Positions 17,445-26,246 of a DNA stretch of 63,800 nucleotides are shown piece by piece (positions within the stretch are counted from its first letter, which is position 1; every line of letters starts with the position of its first letter). Origin of the DNA: CAZABP01 sp964483245 (lineage in GTDB: Bacteria; Planctomycetota; UBA1135; UBA2386). The DNA is taken from NCBI GenBank assembly GCA_964483245.1, contig CAZABP010000026.1:1-63800 (forward strand). The letters are read 5' to 3'. Position numbers and translations under genes: made by a program. The notes under the pieces were generated by a model. The model saw only the letters and a list, made by a program, of their open reading frames with translations, did not search any database and was not told where the DNA came from.

Positions 17445-18911
17445 ATGTGCGGCTTCCTCTCGATCTTCGCGCCTGCCGGAAATGACGTCATCCAGGAGAT
17501 CCTGACCGGGCTGCTGGCGATCCAGCACCGCGGTCAGGATGCGGCCGGCGTGGTGACGTTCGACGACAAGTTCCAGGCGAAGAAGGGGATCGGGCTCGTG
17601 CGCGAGGTGTTCGGCGAGAAGCACCTGAGCCGGCTGCGCGGGCACCTCGCGGTCGGGCACGTGCGCTATCCCACGGTCGGCGCGGGCGAGGACACCGACG
17701 TGCAGCCGTTCTGGCTCGACTTCCCGGTCGGGATCGCGATGGCGCACAACGGGAACGTGACGAACTTCCTCGACCTGAAGCGCAACTGGTTCCCCGCGCG
17801 CGGCGCGAACCTGGCGAGCAACTGCGATCTCGAGGCGGTGCTGTACGTGTTCGCGGATCACTTGATCCGCAACCGGCGCGCCGAAGGCGTGCTCGGTACC
17901 GACGTCCGGGATGCAGTCGCCGAGGTGTTCGAGACCGTCAAGGGGGCGTATTCGGTCGTCGGCACGATCGGTGGGACCCATGGGCGCGAGGGGATGTTCG
18001 CGTTCCGCGATCCGTTCGGGATCAAGCCGATCGTGCTCGGCGAGAAGAAGACGGGTGCCGGCGTCTGGTACGCCGTCGCCAGCGAATCGGTCGTGCTGGA
18101 CGTCATCGGCTATCGCGTCGTGCGCGATCTGCGCGCCGGCGAAGCGATCTGGATCGGCGCCGATCGCAAGGTGCAGAGCTTCCAGATCGGCGCGCAGCCG
18201 CATCGGCCGTGCGTGTTCGAGCACATCTACTTTGCGCGGCCGGACTCCGTGCTGGATGGCGCGTCGGTGTATCAGGCGCGGCTCGAGCTCGGCCGGGAGC
18301 TCGCGGCGGCGTGGCGCCGGACCGGGATCCACGCCGATGCGGTGATCCCGGTGCCCGAGTCGGCGCGCACCGCGGCGCAGGCGATGGCCGAAGAGCTCGG
18401 GATCCCGTATCGCGAGGGCTTCGTCAAGAATCGCTACGTCGGGCGCACGTTCATCATGCCGAGCGACCAGCAGCGGCAGGATTCCGTGCGGCAGAAGCTG
18501 AATCCGATCCGCGTCGAGTTCGAAGGCAAGGACGTGCTGATCGTCGACGACTCGATCGTGCGCGGGAACACCAGCCGCCAGATCGTGCGCATCGCGCGGC
18601 AGATGGGCGCGCGCAAGGTCTATCTCGCGTCGTATTCGCCGCCGCTGCAGTTCCCGTGCCCGTACGGCATCGACATGGCGACCAAACGGGAGTTCGTCGC
18701 GCGCGGTCGCACGCGGGAACAGATCGCGACCGAGCTCGGCGCGGACTTCGTCCTCTACCAGGACATCCCCGCCATGGTCGCCGCCGTCCAACGCAGCGCC
18801 GGCGACGACCGCCGGTTCTGCATGGCCTGCTTCGAAGGCCACTACCCGACCGGCGACGTCACCGAGTCGATGCTCGCCGACATCGAGCAGGAACGCCTCG
18901 CCGCCAAGTGA
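17445..18911 (+). CDS. purF: amidophosphoribosyltransferase
   Basis: This enzyme makes phosphoribosylamine from PRPP and glutamine, the first step of purine synthesis. The N-terminal nucleophile Cys2 begins the glutaminase domain (MCGFLSIF, then QHRGQDAAGV and GNVTNFLDL). The PRPP-binding loop is VLIVDDSIVRGNTS (about residues 364-376). At 488 residues it has the normal length. Unlike Bacillus-type enzymes there is no propeptide before Cys2. No other purine gene is adjacent. A REPIN-like repeat begins 5 nt after the stop codon. Confidence 0.95.
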   Translation: MCGFLSIFAPAGNDVIQEILTGLLAIQHRGQDAAGVVTFDDKFQAKKGIGLVREVFGEKHLSRLRGHLAVGHVRYPTVGAGEDTDVQPFWLDFPVGIAMAHNGNVTNFLDLKRNWFPARGANLASNCDLEAVLYVFADHLIRNRRAEGVLGTDVRDAVAEVFETVKGAYSVVGTIGGTHGREGMFAFRDPFGIKPIVLGEKKTGAGVWYAVASESVVLDVIGYRVVRDLRAGEAIWIGADRKVQSFQIGAQPHRPCVFEHIYFARPDSVLDGASVYQARLELGRELAAAWRRTGIHADAVIPVPESARTAAQAMAEELGIPYREGFVKNRYVGRTFIMPSDQQRQDSVRQKLNPIRVEFEGKDVLIVDDSIVRGNTSRQIVRIARQMGARKVYLASYSPPLQFPCPYGIDMATKREFVARGRTREQIATELGADFVLYQDIPAMVAAVQRSAGDDRRFCMACFEGHYPTGDVTESMLADIEQERLAAK

Positions 18912-18916
18912 GCGGT

Positions 18917-19012
18917 ACCGGTACACCCGGTCTCTGAGACCCCGCGTACCGCTTCGCGCGAGTTTTCTCGCGCTAAGTGAGGGACGGGGTCTCAGAGACG
19001 CTGCGTACCGGT
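18917..19012. repeat. REPIN-like inverted-repeat element, copy 2
   Basis: Arms at 18917-18944 and 18985-19012 pair at 24 of 28 positions, both carrying GTCTCTGAGACCCCG or its complement. The centre has a perfect 7-bp hairpin with a TTTT loop (18956-18973). On the opposite strand the centre reads TCACTTAGCGCGAGAAAAC, nearly the same as in copy 1 at 6767-6856. The element fills the gap between the convergent purF and glycosyltransferase genes and may also terminate transcription. Confidence 0.75.
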
Positions 19013-19019
19013 TGGGCTC

Positions 19020-19898
19020 TCAGCGCCAGCGCAGGCGCGGCACCAGCAGCAGCGCTTCGCGCGCGATGCGTGAGTCCATCTTGCTCTTGCCGAGCTGCCG
19101 GTCGATGAAGTGGATCGGCAGCTCGCGGATGGACCAGCCGGCGCGCGAGCAGCGGTAGGCCATCTCGATCTGGAATGCGTATCCCTGCGCCGAGACGGTG
19201 GCGAGGTCGAGCTGCGCGAGCTGGCGCACGTCGTAGCAGCGGAACCCGGCGGTCATGTCGCGGATGCGCGTGCCGAGCAGCGTGCGCGCATAGAAGTTGG
19301 CGCCGCGCGACAGCAGGCGGCGCTTGCGGTCCCACCCGATCGTGCTGCCGCCGCGCACGTATCGGCTGCCGATCACGAGCTGCGCGCCGGCGGCCGCGTG
19401 CAGCAGCCGCGGCAGGTCCCACGGCGGATGGCTGAAGTCGGCATCCATCTCGAGCACGTGGTCGTAACCGCGCGCGATCGCATCGCGGAACCCGGCCAGA
19501 TACGCGGTGCCGAGCCCCTGCTTGCCGGTGCGATGCAGCACCTGGACCCGCGCGTCGGCCGCAGCGAGCTGATCCGCGATCGCGCCGGTGCCGTCCGGCG
19601 AGCCGTCGTCGACGATCAGCAGGTCGGTCTCGACGTAGGCGAAGATCGCCCCAGCGATCGCGGCCAGGTTCTCCGCCTCGTTGTACGTCGGCAGCACGAT
19701 CAGGCTGCGCCGGCCGAACGACCAGGGTCGCGCTGGCAGCGGCCCGCGCCCGGCCTCGATTCCCGCCTGCGCGGCCGCGAGGGCCGCATCCCGCTCCGCC
19801 GCGCTGGCGACGACGACGCTGGCGCTGTCGGCACCAGCCGCGACGAAGCGCTCGAGTTCCTCCCAGTCGGTCGCGACGCGCAGCGCCGGCCCGCTCAT
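19020..19898 (-). CDS. polyprenol-phosphate mannosyltransferase-like glycosyltransferase (GT2)
   Basis: The 292-residue protein begins at the ATG at 19898, which overlaps the O-methyltransferase stop (ATGA). A GT-A fold follows an N-terminal extension of about 65 residues: SLIVLPTYNEAENL, LLIVDDGSPDGTG, VLHRTGKQGLGTAYLAGF, LEMDADFSHPP (the DxD) and QIEMAYRCSRAGW. These are the motifs of dolichol- or polyprenol-phosphate mannose synthases, which charge a lipid carrier at the cytoplasmic face for later glycosylation. There is no C-terminal membrane domain, so it resembles the soluble DPM1 type. It is paired with an O-methyltransferase; a shared pathway is only inferred. Confidence 0.88.
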   Translation of the reverse strand: MSGPALRVATDWEELERFVAAGADSASVVVASAAERDAALAAAQAGIEAGRGPLPARPWSFGRRSLIVLPTYNEAENLAAIAGAIFAYVETDLLIVDDGSPDGTGAIADQLAAADARVQVLHRTGKQGLGTAYLAGFRDAIARGYDHVLEMDADFSHPPWDLPRLLHAAAGAQLVIGSRYVRGGSTIGWDRKRRLLSRGANFYARTLLGTRIRDMTAGFRCYDVRQLAQLDLATVSAQGYAFQIEMAYRCSRAGWSIRELPIHFIDRQLGKSKMDSRIAREALLLVPRLRWR

Positions 19899-20545
19899 GT
19901 GCGGACCGCGACCCACATGCCGTCGCCGAGCGGAACGATGACGCCGCTGAAATCGCCGCGCGCCGCGATCGCATCATTGGCGCGGCGGATCGCCAGCACT
20001 CCCGGATCGACGTCGTCGCGGTCGAGCAGCCGGCCGAACGCGAACGCGTTGTCGACCAGCAGCAGCCCGCGCGGCCGCAGCAGGCGTGCCGCCTGCTCGA
20101 CGTAGTCCACGTAGCCTTCCTTGTCGGCGTCGATGAAGCAGGCATCGGCGCACGCATCCGGCAGCGCCGCCAGCAGCTCGCGCGCATCCCCGACCAGCAC
20201 CTCGACCCGCTCGGCGAGTCCCGCCCGCATGAACCAACCCCGCGCGAACTCCGCCCGCGCCGGATCCAGCTCGATCGTGCGCAGTCTGCCCCCGTCTGCG
20301 AGCGCACGCGCGATCTGGATCCCGGAGTACCCACCGAGCGTGCCGACTTCGATCGCGTCGCGTGCGCCGCGCAGCCGCAGCAACGTCTCGACCAGCGCAC
20401 CCTGTTCCGGCGCGATCCGGATGTCCGGCAACCCGGCCTGGGCCGCGGCAGCGACGAGCTCACCCAAGACCCGATCGTCCTGCCGCGTGCGCACCGACAG
20501 GTAGTCGAGTTCTGCCTGCGTGGGCGGCCTGGTTCGGCTCGACAT
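19895..20545 (-). CDS. class I SAM-dependent O-methyltransferase
   Basis: The 216-residue protein matches the catechol/caffeoyl-CoA O-methyltransferase family (methyltransf_3). It has APEQGALVETLLRL for cofactor contact, the SAM glycine motif AIEVGTLGGYSGI, the acidic ELDPARAEFARGW and the metal-site FIDADKEGYVDYVEQA with RGLLLVDNAFAFG. Members methylate catechols or other hydroxyl groups in a divalent-metal-dependent way. It overlaps the downstream glycosyltransferase gene by ATGA and is divergent from pyrE with about 55 bp between the chosen starts. Confidence 0.88.
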   Translation of the reverse strand: MSSRTRPPTQAELDYLSVRTRQDDRVLGELVAAAAQAGLPDIRIAPEQGALVETLLRLRGARDAIEVGTLGGYSGIQIARALADGGRLRTIELDPARAEFARGWFMRAGLAERVEVLVGDARELLAALPDACADACFIDADKEGYVDYVEQAARLLRPRGLLLVDNAFAFGRLLDRDDVDPGVLAIRRANDAIAARGDFSGVIVPLGDGMWVAVRT

Positions 20546-20600
20546 CGCTGCGGACCATCCCTCTTGTGCGGAAGTGGGTCAACACCGTATCGAAGCCGGC

Positions 20601-21182
20601 GTGACCGCCCCATTCGACCGCGCTGCTGCCCGGGATCGATTGCTGACGCTGGTCGCCGAACGCGCCTACCGCGACGGCGTCGACCTCGTGCTCGCGTCCG
20701 GCAAACGCTCCGACTTCTACATCGATGGCAAGCAGGTGACGCTCGATGCCGAAGGGCTGTGGCTGCTCGCCCGCCTGATGCTCGAGGAGCTGCGCGCGTT
20801 CCCGCAGGTGACCGCAGTCGGCGGGCTGACGCTCGGCGCCGATCCGATTGCCGCGGCCGTCGCGGCCTTGAGTCATGAGACCGGGCAGAACCTGCGCGCG
20901 TTCCTCGTGCGCAAGGAACCGAAGGGACACGGCACCGGCTCACGGATCGAAGGCAAGCTCTCCGCCGGCCAGCAGGTCGCGATCGTCGAGGACACGATCA
21001 CGACCGGCGGCTCCGCCCGCAAAGCGATCGACGCCGTGCGCGAAGCCGGCGCCGAGCCGGTCGTCGTGCTCGCGGTCGCCGACCGCGAGGATCCGGACGC
21101 GATGCCGTTCCGCCAGGAGTTCCGCGTCGTTCCGTTGCTGCGGCTCGCCGAGATCCGTTCGCGCCATCATGGCCGCGGCTGA
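20601..21182 (+). CDS. pyrE: orotate phosphoribosyltransferase
   Basis: This enzyme joins orotate to PRPP to make OMP in pyrimidine synthesis. It has DLVLASGKRSDFYIDGKQV (the family's SGxxSxFYxD pattern), the flexible-loop lysines in FLVRKEPKGHGTGSRIEG, and the PRPP loop VAIVEDTITTGGSARKAID. I chose the GTG at 20601 (193 residues), since an upstream frame from 20520 would overlap the divergent methyltransferase and add unrelated sequence. The 3' end overlaps the flavin reductase gene by 14 bp. Confidence 0.92.
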   Translation: MTAPFDRAAARDRLLTLVAERAYRDGVDLVLASGKRSDFYIDGKQVTLDAEGLWLLARLMLEELRAFPQVTAVGGLTLGADPIAAAVAALSHETGQNLRAFLVRKEPKGHGTGSRIEGKLSAGQQVAIVEDTITTGGSARKAIDAVREAGAEPVVVLAVADREDPDAMPFRQEFRVVPLLRLAEIRSRHHGRG

Positions 21183-21654
21183 ACCGAGCGACGGGGTCGC
21201 GCGCGCGCTCGGGCGCATCCCGAGCGGGCTGTTCGTCGTCACGGCCGGCCAGGGCGAAGCGACGCAAGGCATGCTCGCGTCCTGGGTGCAGCAGGCCGGT
21301 TTCACGCCTCCCGCCATCACGCTCGCCCTCAAAGAGGAGCGCGCCATCCTGCCGCAGATCCGCACGGCCCCTTCGTTCTGCATCGCGATCCTGCCGGCCG
21401 AAGCGAAGGACCTGCTGCGCTTCTTTGCGCCGGGTGTCGGCCCGGGCCTCGCCGCATTCCACGGCGTCGAGCTCGCGACCGCCCCGGACGGCACGCCGTA
21501 TCCGCGCAACTGCCTCGCCTGGATGAGCTGCCGTCCGATCGCTGAGGCTCGGTTCAGTGACCACGTGCTGATCGGTGCCGAAGTCGTCGCCGGCGACCGC
21601 ATCGCCGAAGCGGCGCCGTTCGTGCACGTGCGCCGCAACGGCCTGAGCTACTGA
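21169..21654 (+). CDS. flavin reductase-like (FMN-binding split barrel) protein
   Basis: The 161-residue protein starts at the ATG at 21169, inside the end of pyrE. It has RIPSGLFVVTAGQGE, GMLASWVQQAGFTPPAITLALKEE (split here at QQAGFTPP) and FCIAIL, the pattern of the flavin-reductase / flavoredoxin family, which binds FMN and reduces or uses free flavin. A nitroreductase-domain fusion follows 4 nt after its stop, so two flavin enzymes are translationally linked. That suggests a redox pair, for instance a reductase feeding FMNH2. Confidence 0.85.
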   Translation: MAAAEPSDGVARALGRIPSGLFVVTAGQGEATQGMLASWVQQAGFTPPAITLALKEERAILPQIRTAPSFCIAILPAEAKDLLRFFAPGVGPGLAAFHGVELATAPDGTPYPRNCLAWMSCRPIAEARFSDHVLIGAEVVAGDRIAEAAPFVHVRRNGLSY

Positions 21655-21658
21655 GCCC

Positions 21659-23035
21659 GTGGCTGCACAGCCGAGTTCGATCACGGCCGTGCTGCTCGCG
21701 GGCGGGCGAGGCCAGCGGCTCGGTGCCGACAAGGCGCTGATCCGGCTCGGGCCGACGACCGCGGTCGAGCGCGCCGTCGCCGCCTGTCGCACGGCCGGGA
21801 TCGGACAGATCCTGATCGTGCGCCGGCCCGACGCCGCGCCGCTACCGCTGCTCGGAGACGGCACGCGCGTGCTGCAGGACGCCGGCCCCGAGATGATCGA
21901 CAGCCTGCGCGCCGCGCTCGCCGCCATACCGGCCGGCACCGGGCACCTCGTCCTGCTGCCGATCGACCACGCGATGGTCGAGGCCGGCACGATCGCCACG
22001 CTGCTCGTGCGCGCGCTGACCGGGCCGCCGCGGATCCGCCTGCCGTTGCACGACGACCGGCCGGGTCACCCGGTCCTGCTGCCGGCGTCGCTGCTCGCCG
22101 AGATCCAGGATCCGTCGACCATGACCCTGCGCGACGTGATCCGGCGCGATCCGGCGCGGGTCGAAGTCGTCCCGGTCGCCGATCCCTGGGTCCTGCGCGA
22201 CCTCGACACGCCCGCCGACCTCGCCGCCGCCGTGGCGCATGCCGCTGCGCTTCCGCTGCCGCCGACGGCGTTGATGCGCGCGCACCGCTCGCGGCGTGCG
22301 TTCCACCCGGATCCGATCCCGGCCGCGCAGCTCGAACGTCTCGTCGACGCCGCCCGCCATGCCGCGACGTCGAGCTTGATGCAGGCGTATGCCGTCGTCG
22401 CCGTCGACGAGCCGGAGCACAAGGCGCGGATCGCGCGGCTGTGCGGCGACCAGGCGCACATCCACGAGGCGCCGCTGTTCCTCGCGATCTGCGCCGACCT
22501 GCATCGGATAGCGCTCGCCTGCACGCGCCACGGCCGCACGTTCGCCGACGAGACCCTGGAGGTGTTCGTGCAGGCGACGATCGACGCCGCGCTCGTTGGG
22601 CAGAACCTGTTGCTCGGCGCGGAGTCCGAGGGACTCGGTGGCTGTTTCCTCGGCGCGGCGCGCAACCATCCGACCGAACTCGCCGCCGAACTCGGCCTCC
22701 CTCCACACGTGTTCGTCGCGTTCGGTCTCGTGCTGGGTGTGCCGGCCGACGACCCGGTTCCGCGGGGGCGCATGCCGCTGAGCGGGATCCTGCACCACGA
22801 TCGCTACGACCTCGCTGCGGCCGAGCGCGCGCTGGATGGCGCCGACGAGCAGATGCGCAGCTGGGCCGCGCGGACCAACGCCGAACGCGGCGGCTACCAG
22901 GGCCGTGCGGTCAACGAGCAGAAGGGCTGGGCCGACCGGATGGCGGACCTCTGGAGCCGCGAGCGCGCGAACCCGAAAGGCCGCGCCCACCTGCTCGCTG
23001 CCTTGCGGCAGCTCGGGTTCCCGCTGCAGACCTGA
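21659..23035 (+). CDS. fusion of MobA-like nucleotidyltransferase and nitroreductase
   Basis: The 458-residue protein contains two full domains. Residues 1-195 are a MobA/MocA-type nucleotidyltransferase: AVLLAGGRGQRLGADKALI is the signature, with LLPIDHAMVEAG for the catalytic Asp and DLDTPADL at the end. Residues 205-458 are an NfsA/FRP-type nitroreductase: AHRSRRAFHPDPIP (FMN phosphate contact), ATSSLMQAYAVVAV, then GAESEGLGGCFLGAARN and a long C-terminal arm. The start is GTG, 4 nt after the flavin reductase stop. MobA adds GMP or CMP to molybdopterin, so a molybdenum-cofactor link is possible, but no other cofactor gene is near. The fusion itself is unusual as far as I know. Confidence 0.8.
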   Translation: MAAQPSSITAVLLAGGRGQRLGADKALIRLGPTTAVERAVAACRTAGIGQILIVRRPDAAPLPLLGDGTRVLQDAGPEMIDSLRAALAAIPAGTGHLVLLPIDHAMVEAGTIATLLVRALTGPPRIRLPLHDDRPGHPVLLPASLLAEIQDPSTMTLRDVIRRDPARVEVVPVADPWVLRDLDTPADLAAAVAHAAALPLPPTALMRAHRSRRAFHPDPIPAAQLERLVDAARHAATSSLMQAYAVVAVDEPEHKARIARLCGDQAHIHEAPLFLAICADLHRIALACTRHGRTFADETLEVFVQATIDAALVGQNLLLGAESEGLGGCFLGAARNHPTELAAELGLPPHVFVAFGLVLGVPADDPVPRGRMPLSGILHHDRYDLAAAERALDGADEQMRSWAARTNAERGGYQGRAVNEQKGWADRMADLWSRERANPKGRAHLLAALRQLGFPLQT

Positions 23036-23122
23036 ACAGGCGGTCGCGTGAGCGGGGCGAAGTTCCGCTGGCAGCGGAGCCACGGGCAGGAATTCACTTC
23101 GGGCGGCGCGGCGGCGCTGCCG

Positions 23123-23896
23123 ATGATCGCCCGCATGCGGACCCTCCTGTGCGCAGCCGCGGTCGCCGTGTGCTGCCTTGTTCCCGGTTGCACGACCTAC
23201 GACCTGCGCGCCTATGCCGGCTACCAGAGCACGAAGCTGGAGGGGGACGTCGCGCTCGCACCGACCGGCAACACGATCCCGGCACAGAGCGTCGACCTCG
23301 AGCAGGACCTCGGCATCGCCGACGAGTCGGACTCGGTCTACCTGCGCGGCGAGCTCGCCCTGCTGTCGTTCCGCGCGACGCTGTCGGCCTTCACCTACGA
23401 GGAGTCCGGTGACGGCACGCTGCAGGCGCAGTTCGGCGACCTGACGATCGGGACGCCGGTCAGCAGCAGCATCGACTTCGGCAGCATCAAGGGCGGGATC
23501 ACGTACGACATCAACCTGGGCCCGATCCGCGTCTCGCCCGGCATCGCGGTCAACTACATGAACTTCCAGGCCGATGTGCGCGCGACGAACTTCAACGCGT
23601 TCGAGTCGCTCGATCTCGATGCGCCGGTGCCGATGCTGTACGGGCAGGCCGAGGCGAACCTCGGCCCGCTCGCGGCGACGCTCGACGTCGGTTGGATCGA
23701 TGCGGACATCGAGGACGTCGACGGGACGGTGTGGGATCTCGAAGCGATGCTCCGCTACCAGATCGTCTCCAAGCTCGAGGTGTTCGCCGGCTACCGGTTG
23801 ATCACGGCGGACATCGCCGGCGATGCGGACGGGCAGGACTTCAGCGGCGAATTCGAGTTCAGCGGCTGGATGTTCGGCGGCGGGCTGCGGTTCTGA
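23123..23896 (+). CDS. outer-membrane beta-barrel-type lipoprotein
   Basis: The protein is about 257 residues from the ATG at 23123; the ATG at 23135 and the GTG at 23048 are also in frame. The leader ends in a lipobox, CLVPGC. The rest alternates hydrophobic and polar residues in beta-strand fashion (YLRGELALLSFRATLSAFTYEE), with Gly and aromatic girdle residues, and ends in GGGLRF, a C-terminal Phe typical of outer-membrane barrels. No known family is assigned. It follows the MobA-nitroreductase gene by about 90 bp and may be separately expressed. Confidence 0.65.
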   Translation: MIARMRTLLCAAAVAVCCLVPGCTTYDLRAYAGYQSTKLEGDVALAPTGNTIPAQSVDLEQDLGIADESDSVYLRGELALLSFRATLSAFTYEESGDGTLQAQFGDLTIGTPVSSSIDFGSIKGGITYDINLGPIRVSPGIAVNYMNFQADVRATNFNAFESLDLDAPVPMLYGQAEANLGPLAATLDVGWIDADIEDVDGTVWDLEAMLRYQIVSKLEVFAGYRLITADIAGDADGQDFSGEFEFSGWMFGGGLRF

Positions 23897-23917
23897 AGCT
23901 GCGCTGACCGCGACGAG

Positions 23918-24880
23918 TCACCGCACCAGCACGCGTCCGCCAGCCGCGGCGGCGGCGCGCAGCGGAGCGCGCAGCTCCGCGACGCGCGCGGGCGCCCCCG
24001 GCGCGTGGACGAACGCCAGCGGCACGCGCCAGGGATAGGTCGCCGGCGGCACGATCGCCTGATCCGGCGGCTGCAGCTCGATCGACAGCGGCCGGACGGA
24101 GAGGTCGCGGCGGCGGCGCAGCGAGGCGAGATCCGTCAGGCCGAGCGCGCGCGGGTCCGCAGCGACCGCGGCCAGCACGTGGTCCGGCCCGGCGAGCCGG
24201 CGCGCCGAGCTCGGGATCCGGTCGCCCTGGATCAACACGGCCGCGGCGCGCTGCTCGAACTGCCCGTCGTCGTCGAGCAGCAGGTTCGGTGCGCCTGCCG
24301 GGCCACCGAGCTGCATCCAGTCGCGCTGCTGCCCGGTCAACAGCGTGCGCAGCTGCGGTGTGGTCACGCTCAGCACGCGGTTCGCCGGATGCACGACCAG
24401 CACGAACACGATCTCGCCGATCGGTTCGGCGACCAGCCCGGCGTCCCGTTCGTTCTGCGACAGCGGACGGCAGACCAGCGCCGCATCACACTCGCCGGCG
24501 AGCACGCATTCGAGCGCGCCGCTGTCGGACTCCTGTCGCCACTCGACTCCTCGCAGGTCCGCGCGCGCGAGCAGCATCGATGCCAGATCGGAGCGCGCCA
24601 CGCGCAGCTCCGCCGGCTGCGGTGGTTGCGGCGAAGCTCCACCCGGCGCGGCCGGCGTCGCCTGCGGGTCGGTCCCGGCCGACCAGCGCAGCGGCACACG
24701 CATCGGCTCCGGCATCGGCTCACCGTTGCGGTCCACGGCCGCTGGCGGTGCGAGCAGGTGCAGCGTGCGCCATGCTTCGAGATCCGGATCGCTCCCGCCA
24801 CAGGCCGCCAGCGCGAGCCCGGTGATGGCCAGTGTCGACGGCTTCCGCATCTCCCCCGCAACTGTTCGAACAGACCGCAT
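23918..24880 (-). CDS. periplasmic-binding-like lipoprotein
   Basis: The 320-residue protein has a lipobox ALAAC after a hydrophobic leader. An internal ATG at 24850 (MRKPSTLAITG) gives a more typical signal peptide and may be the true start. The mature part resembles PstS-type phosphate-binding or other substrate-binding proteins: ECDAALVCRPLSQNERDAGLV, then a run of EIVFVLVVHPANRV, and LTTPQLRTLLTGQQRDW recalls the FALKxIF segment of that family. No transporter permease is adjacent. It is convergent with the barrel gene (21 bp gap). Confidence 0.6.
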   Translation of the reverse strand: MRSVRTVAGEMRKPSTLAITGLALAACGGSDPDLEAWRTLHLLAPPAAVDRNGEPMPEPMRVPLRWSAGTDPQATPAAPGGASPQPPQPAELRVARSDLASMLLARADLRGVEWRQESDSGALECVLAGECDAALVCRPLSQNERDAGLVAEPIGEIVFVLVVHPANRVLSVTTPQLRTLLTGQQRDWMQLGGPAGAPNLLLDDDGQFEQRAAAVLIQGDRIPSSARRLAGPDHVLAAVAADPRALGLTDLASLRRRRDLSVRPLSIELQPPDQAIVPPATYPWRVPLAFVHAPGAPARVAELRAPLRAAAAAGGRVLVR

Positions 24881-25010
24881 CCGACCCTTCGCCGTGGTGA
24901 AGGATCGGACAGTCGGCGGCTGACTGTGGAGTCGGCCGACACCCGTTCGATGGCAGGGGCCGGTCCGCCGCAGCAGCGCGGCGGGTCGCGAGGGTCAGAG
25001 CCTCAGGCTC

Positions 25011-26132
25011 TCACCAGGTGAGCTGCAGGATCGGGCCGCGGCCCGGCTGCACGAAGCCGACGTTGCCGGCAGCGTTGTTGCCGAGCCCGGAGACGACCGA
25101 CATCGGGATCAGGCCGTTGCCGACCGCGGTGCCGAACTTGAAGCGCAGCCCGTCCGACGTCGCGAACGCGAACGACGGATTGACGCGCCCATCAGTGACG
25201 ACCCACTGCCCGTAGATCGTCGCGCCGGCGAGCGGGAGATCTCCCGGCACCGGCACGTGCACCTCCGCAATGCCCCCAGTGCTCGTGACCGCGGAGAACG
25301 GCAGCGTCAGGTCGGTGAACACGAAGCAGCCCGGCAGCGTCGGCGCCAACGACAGCGGCAGCGGAACGCTCGCCCACTGCGTGCTGCTCGCGCCGAAGAA
25401 CGCCGTGGCGACCGTCTGTGCCGGCGCGCCGAACAGATAGAAGTCGAGCGCGCCGCCGCCCGGATTCGGCGCCGCGCCTTCCGCGCGGTTCTGCCCGGCC
25501 GGACAGCCGAGCGACGTCCCCGAGATCAGATCGACCGTCCCGGCCGACGTCGGCGACTGCACGCCGTCCATGTAGTACGGATACGTCCGGTTGACCGACT
25601 CGTAGGCGTAGTGATCGATCCCGAGCGCGGCGCCGATGTACTGGAACGGCACGTCGAACGGGAACCGCACCAGGAATGCCGGCAGCCCGGTGCTCGGCAT
25701 CGGCAGCGGCGGGAAGTTCGTCGTGAAGTCGACCTGCTTCGCCGTGAACACCGTCATCCAGCCGGATGTCGTCGACGTCGGGAACGTGCCGCGCGGGTTC
25801 GTGACCGGACCGACGTAGTTGCCCAGGCGCACCTGCCACACCGGGATGCCCTGGTTGGTTCCACTCTTGCGCTCCATCAGCGCCGTCGTGATCTGCGTCG
25901 TGCGGCGGTACGCGACCTCCTTGATCAGCGAGTTCGCCGGGATCGACGCCAGCAGCGACCGGTCGAGGTACTGCACGTGGCGGATCCGGTCCGATCCGCA
26001 CGGTTCGATGTCAGGCGAGTTGCCAGCCTGCGTCGCATAGGCAGGCGGCACGATCGCCGTGTTCTGGGCGACCGCGATGGTCGCGAGCAGGAGGGGGAGC
26101 GAGGCAGCGGAAGCGAGGCGCAGACGGTTCAT
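25011..26132 (-). CDS. secreted protein with PLPLSL/PGC C-terminal domain, paralogue A
   Basis: The 373-residue protein has a signal peptide (cleavage near AVAQN) and no recognised catalytic domain. An N-terminal region of about 250 residues begins VPPAYATQAGNSPDIEP and contains RIRHVQYLDRSLLASIP. A C-terminal domain follows with GASSTQWASVPLPLSL, LPGCFVFTDLTLPFSA and GQWVVTDGRVNPSFAFATSD. It is a clear full-length paralogue of the protein at 26247-27371. The conserved C-terminal block is shared with the kelch protein at 1690-3120. Both paralogues end in GRG.I.QL.W. Likely secreted or surface proteins of unknown function. Confidence 0.7.
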   Translation of the reverse strand: MNRLRLASAASLPLLLATIAVAQNTAIVPPAYATQAGNSPDIEPCGSDRIRHVQYLDRSLLASIPANSLIKEVAYRRTTQITTALMERKSGTNQGIPVWQVRLGNYVGPVTNPRGTFPTSTTSGWMTVFTAKQVDFTTNFPPLPMPSTGLPAFLVRFPFDVPFQYIGAALGIDHYAYESVNRTYPYYMDGVQSPTSAGTVDLISGTSLGCPAGQNRAEGAAPNPGGGALDFYLFGAPAQTVATAFFGASSTQWASVPLPLSLAPTLPGCFVFTDLTLPFSAVTSTGGIAEVHVPVPGDLPLAGATIYGQWVVTDGRVNPSFAFATSDGLRFKFGTAVGNGLIPMSVVSGLGNNAAGNVGFVQPGRGPILQLTW

Positions 26133-26246
26133 CGGTGGCTCCGGCCGCTACGGGCCAGCAAGGTGCGCGGAAGCTAAGCCGGATCGATCCGGCGGGTATG
26201 GGCCGGACGGCGCCCGCGCTGTAACCGTTCTGTATCCGCGCGGCCG

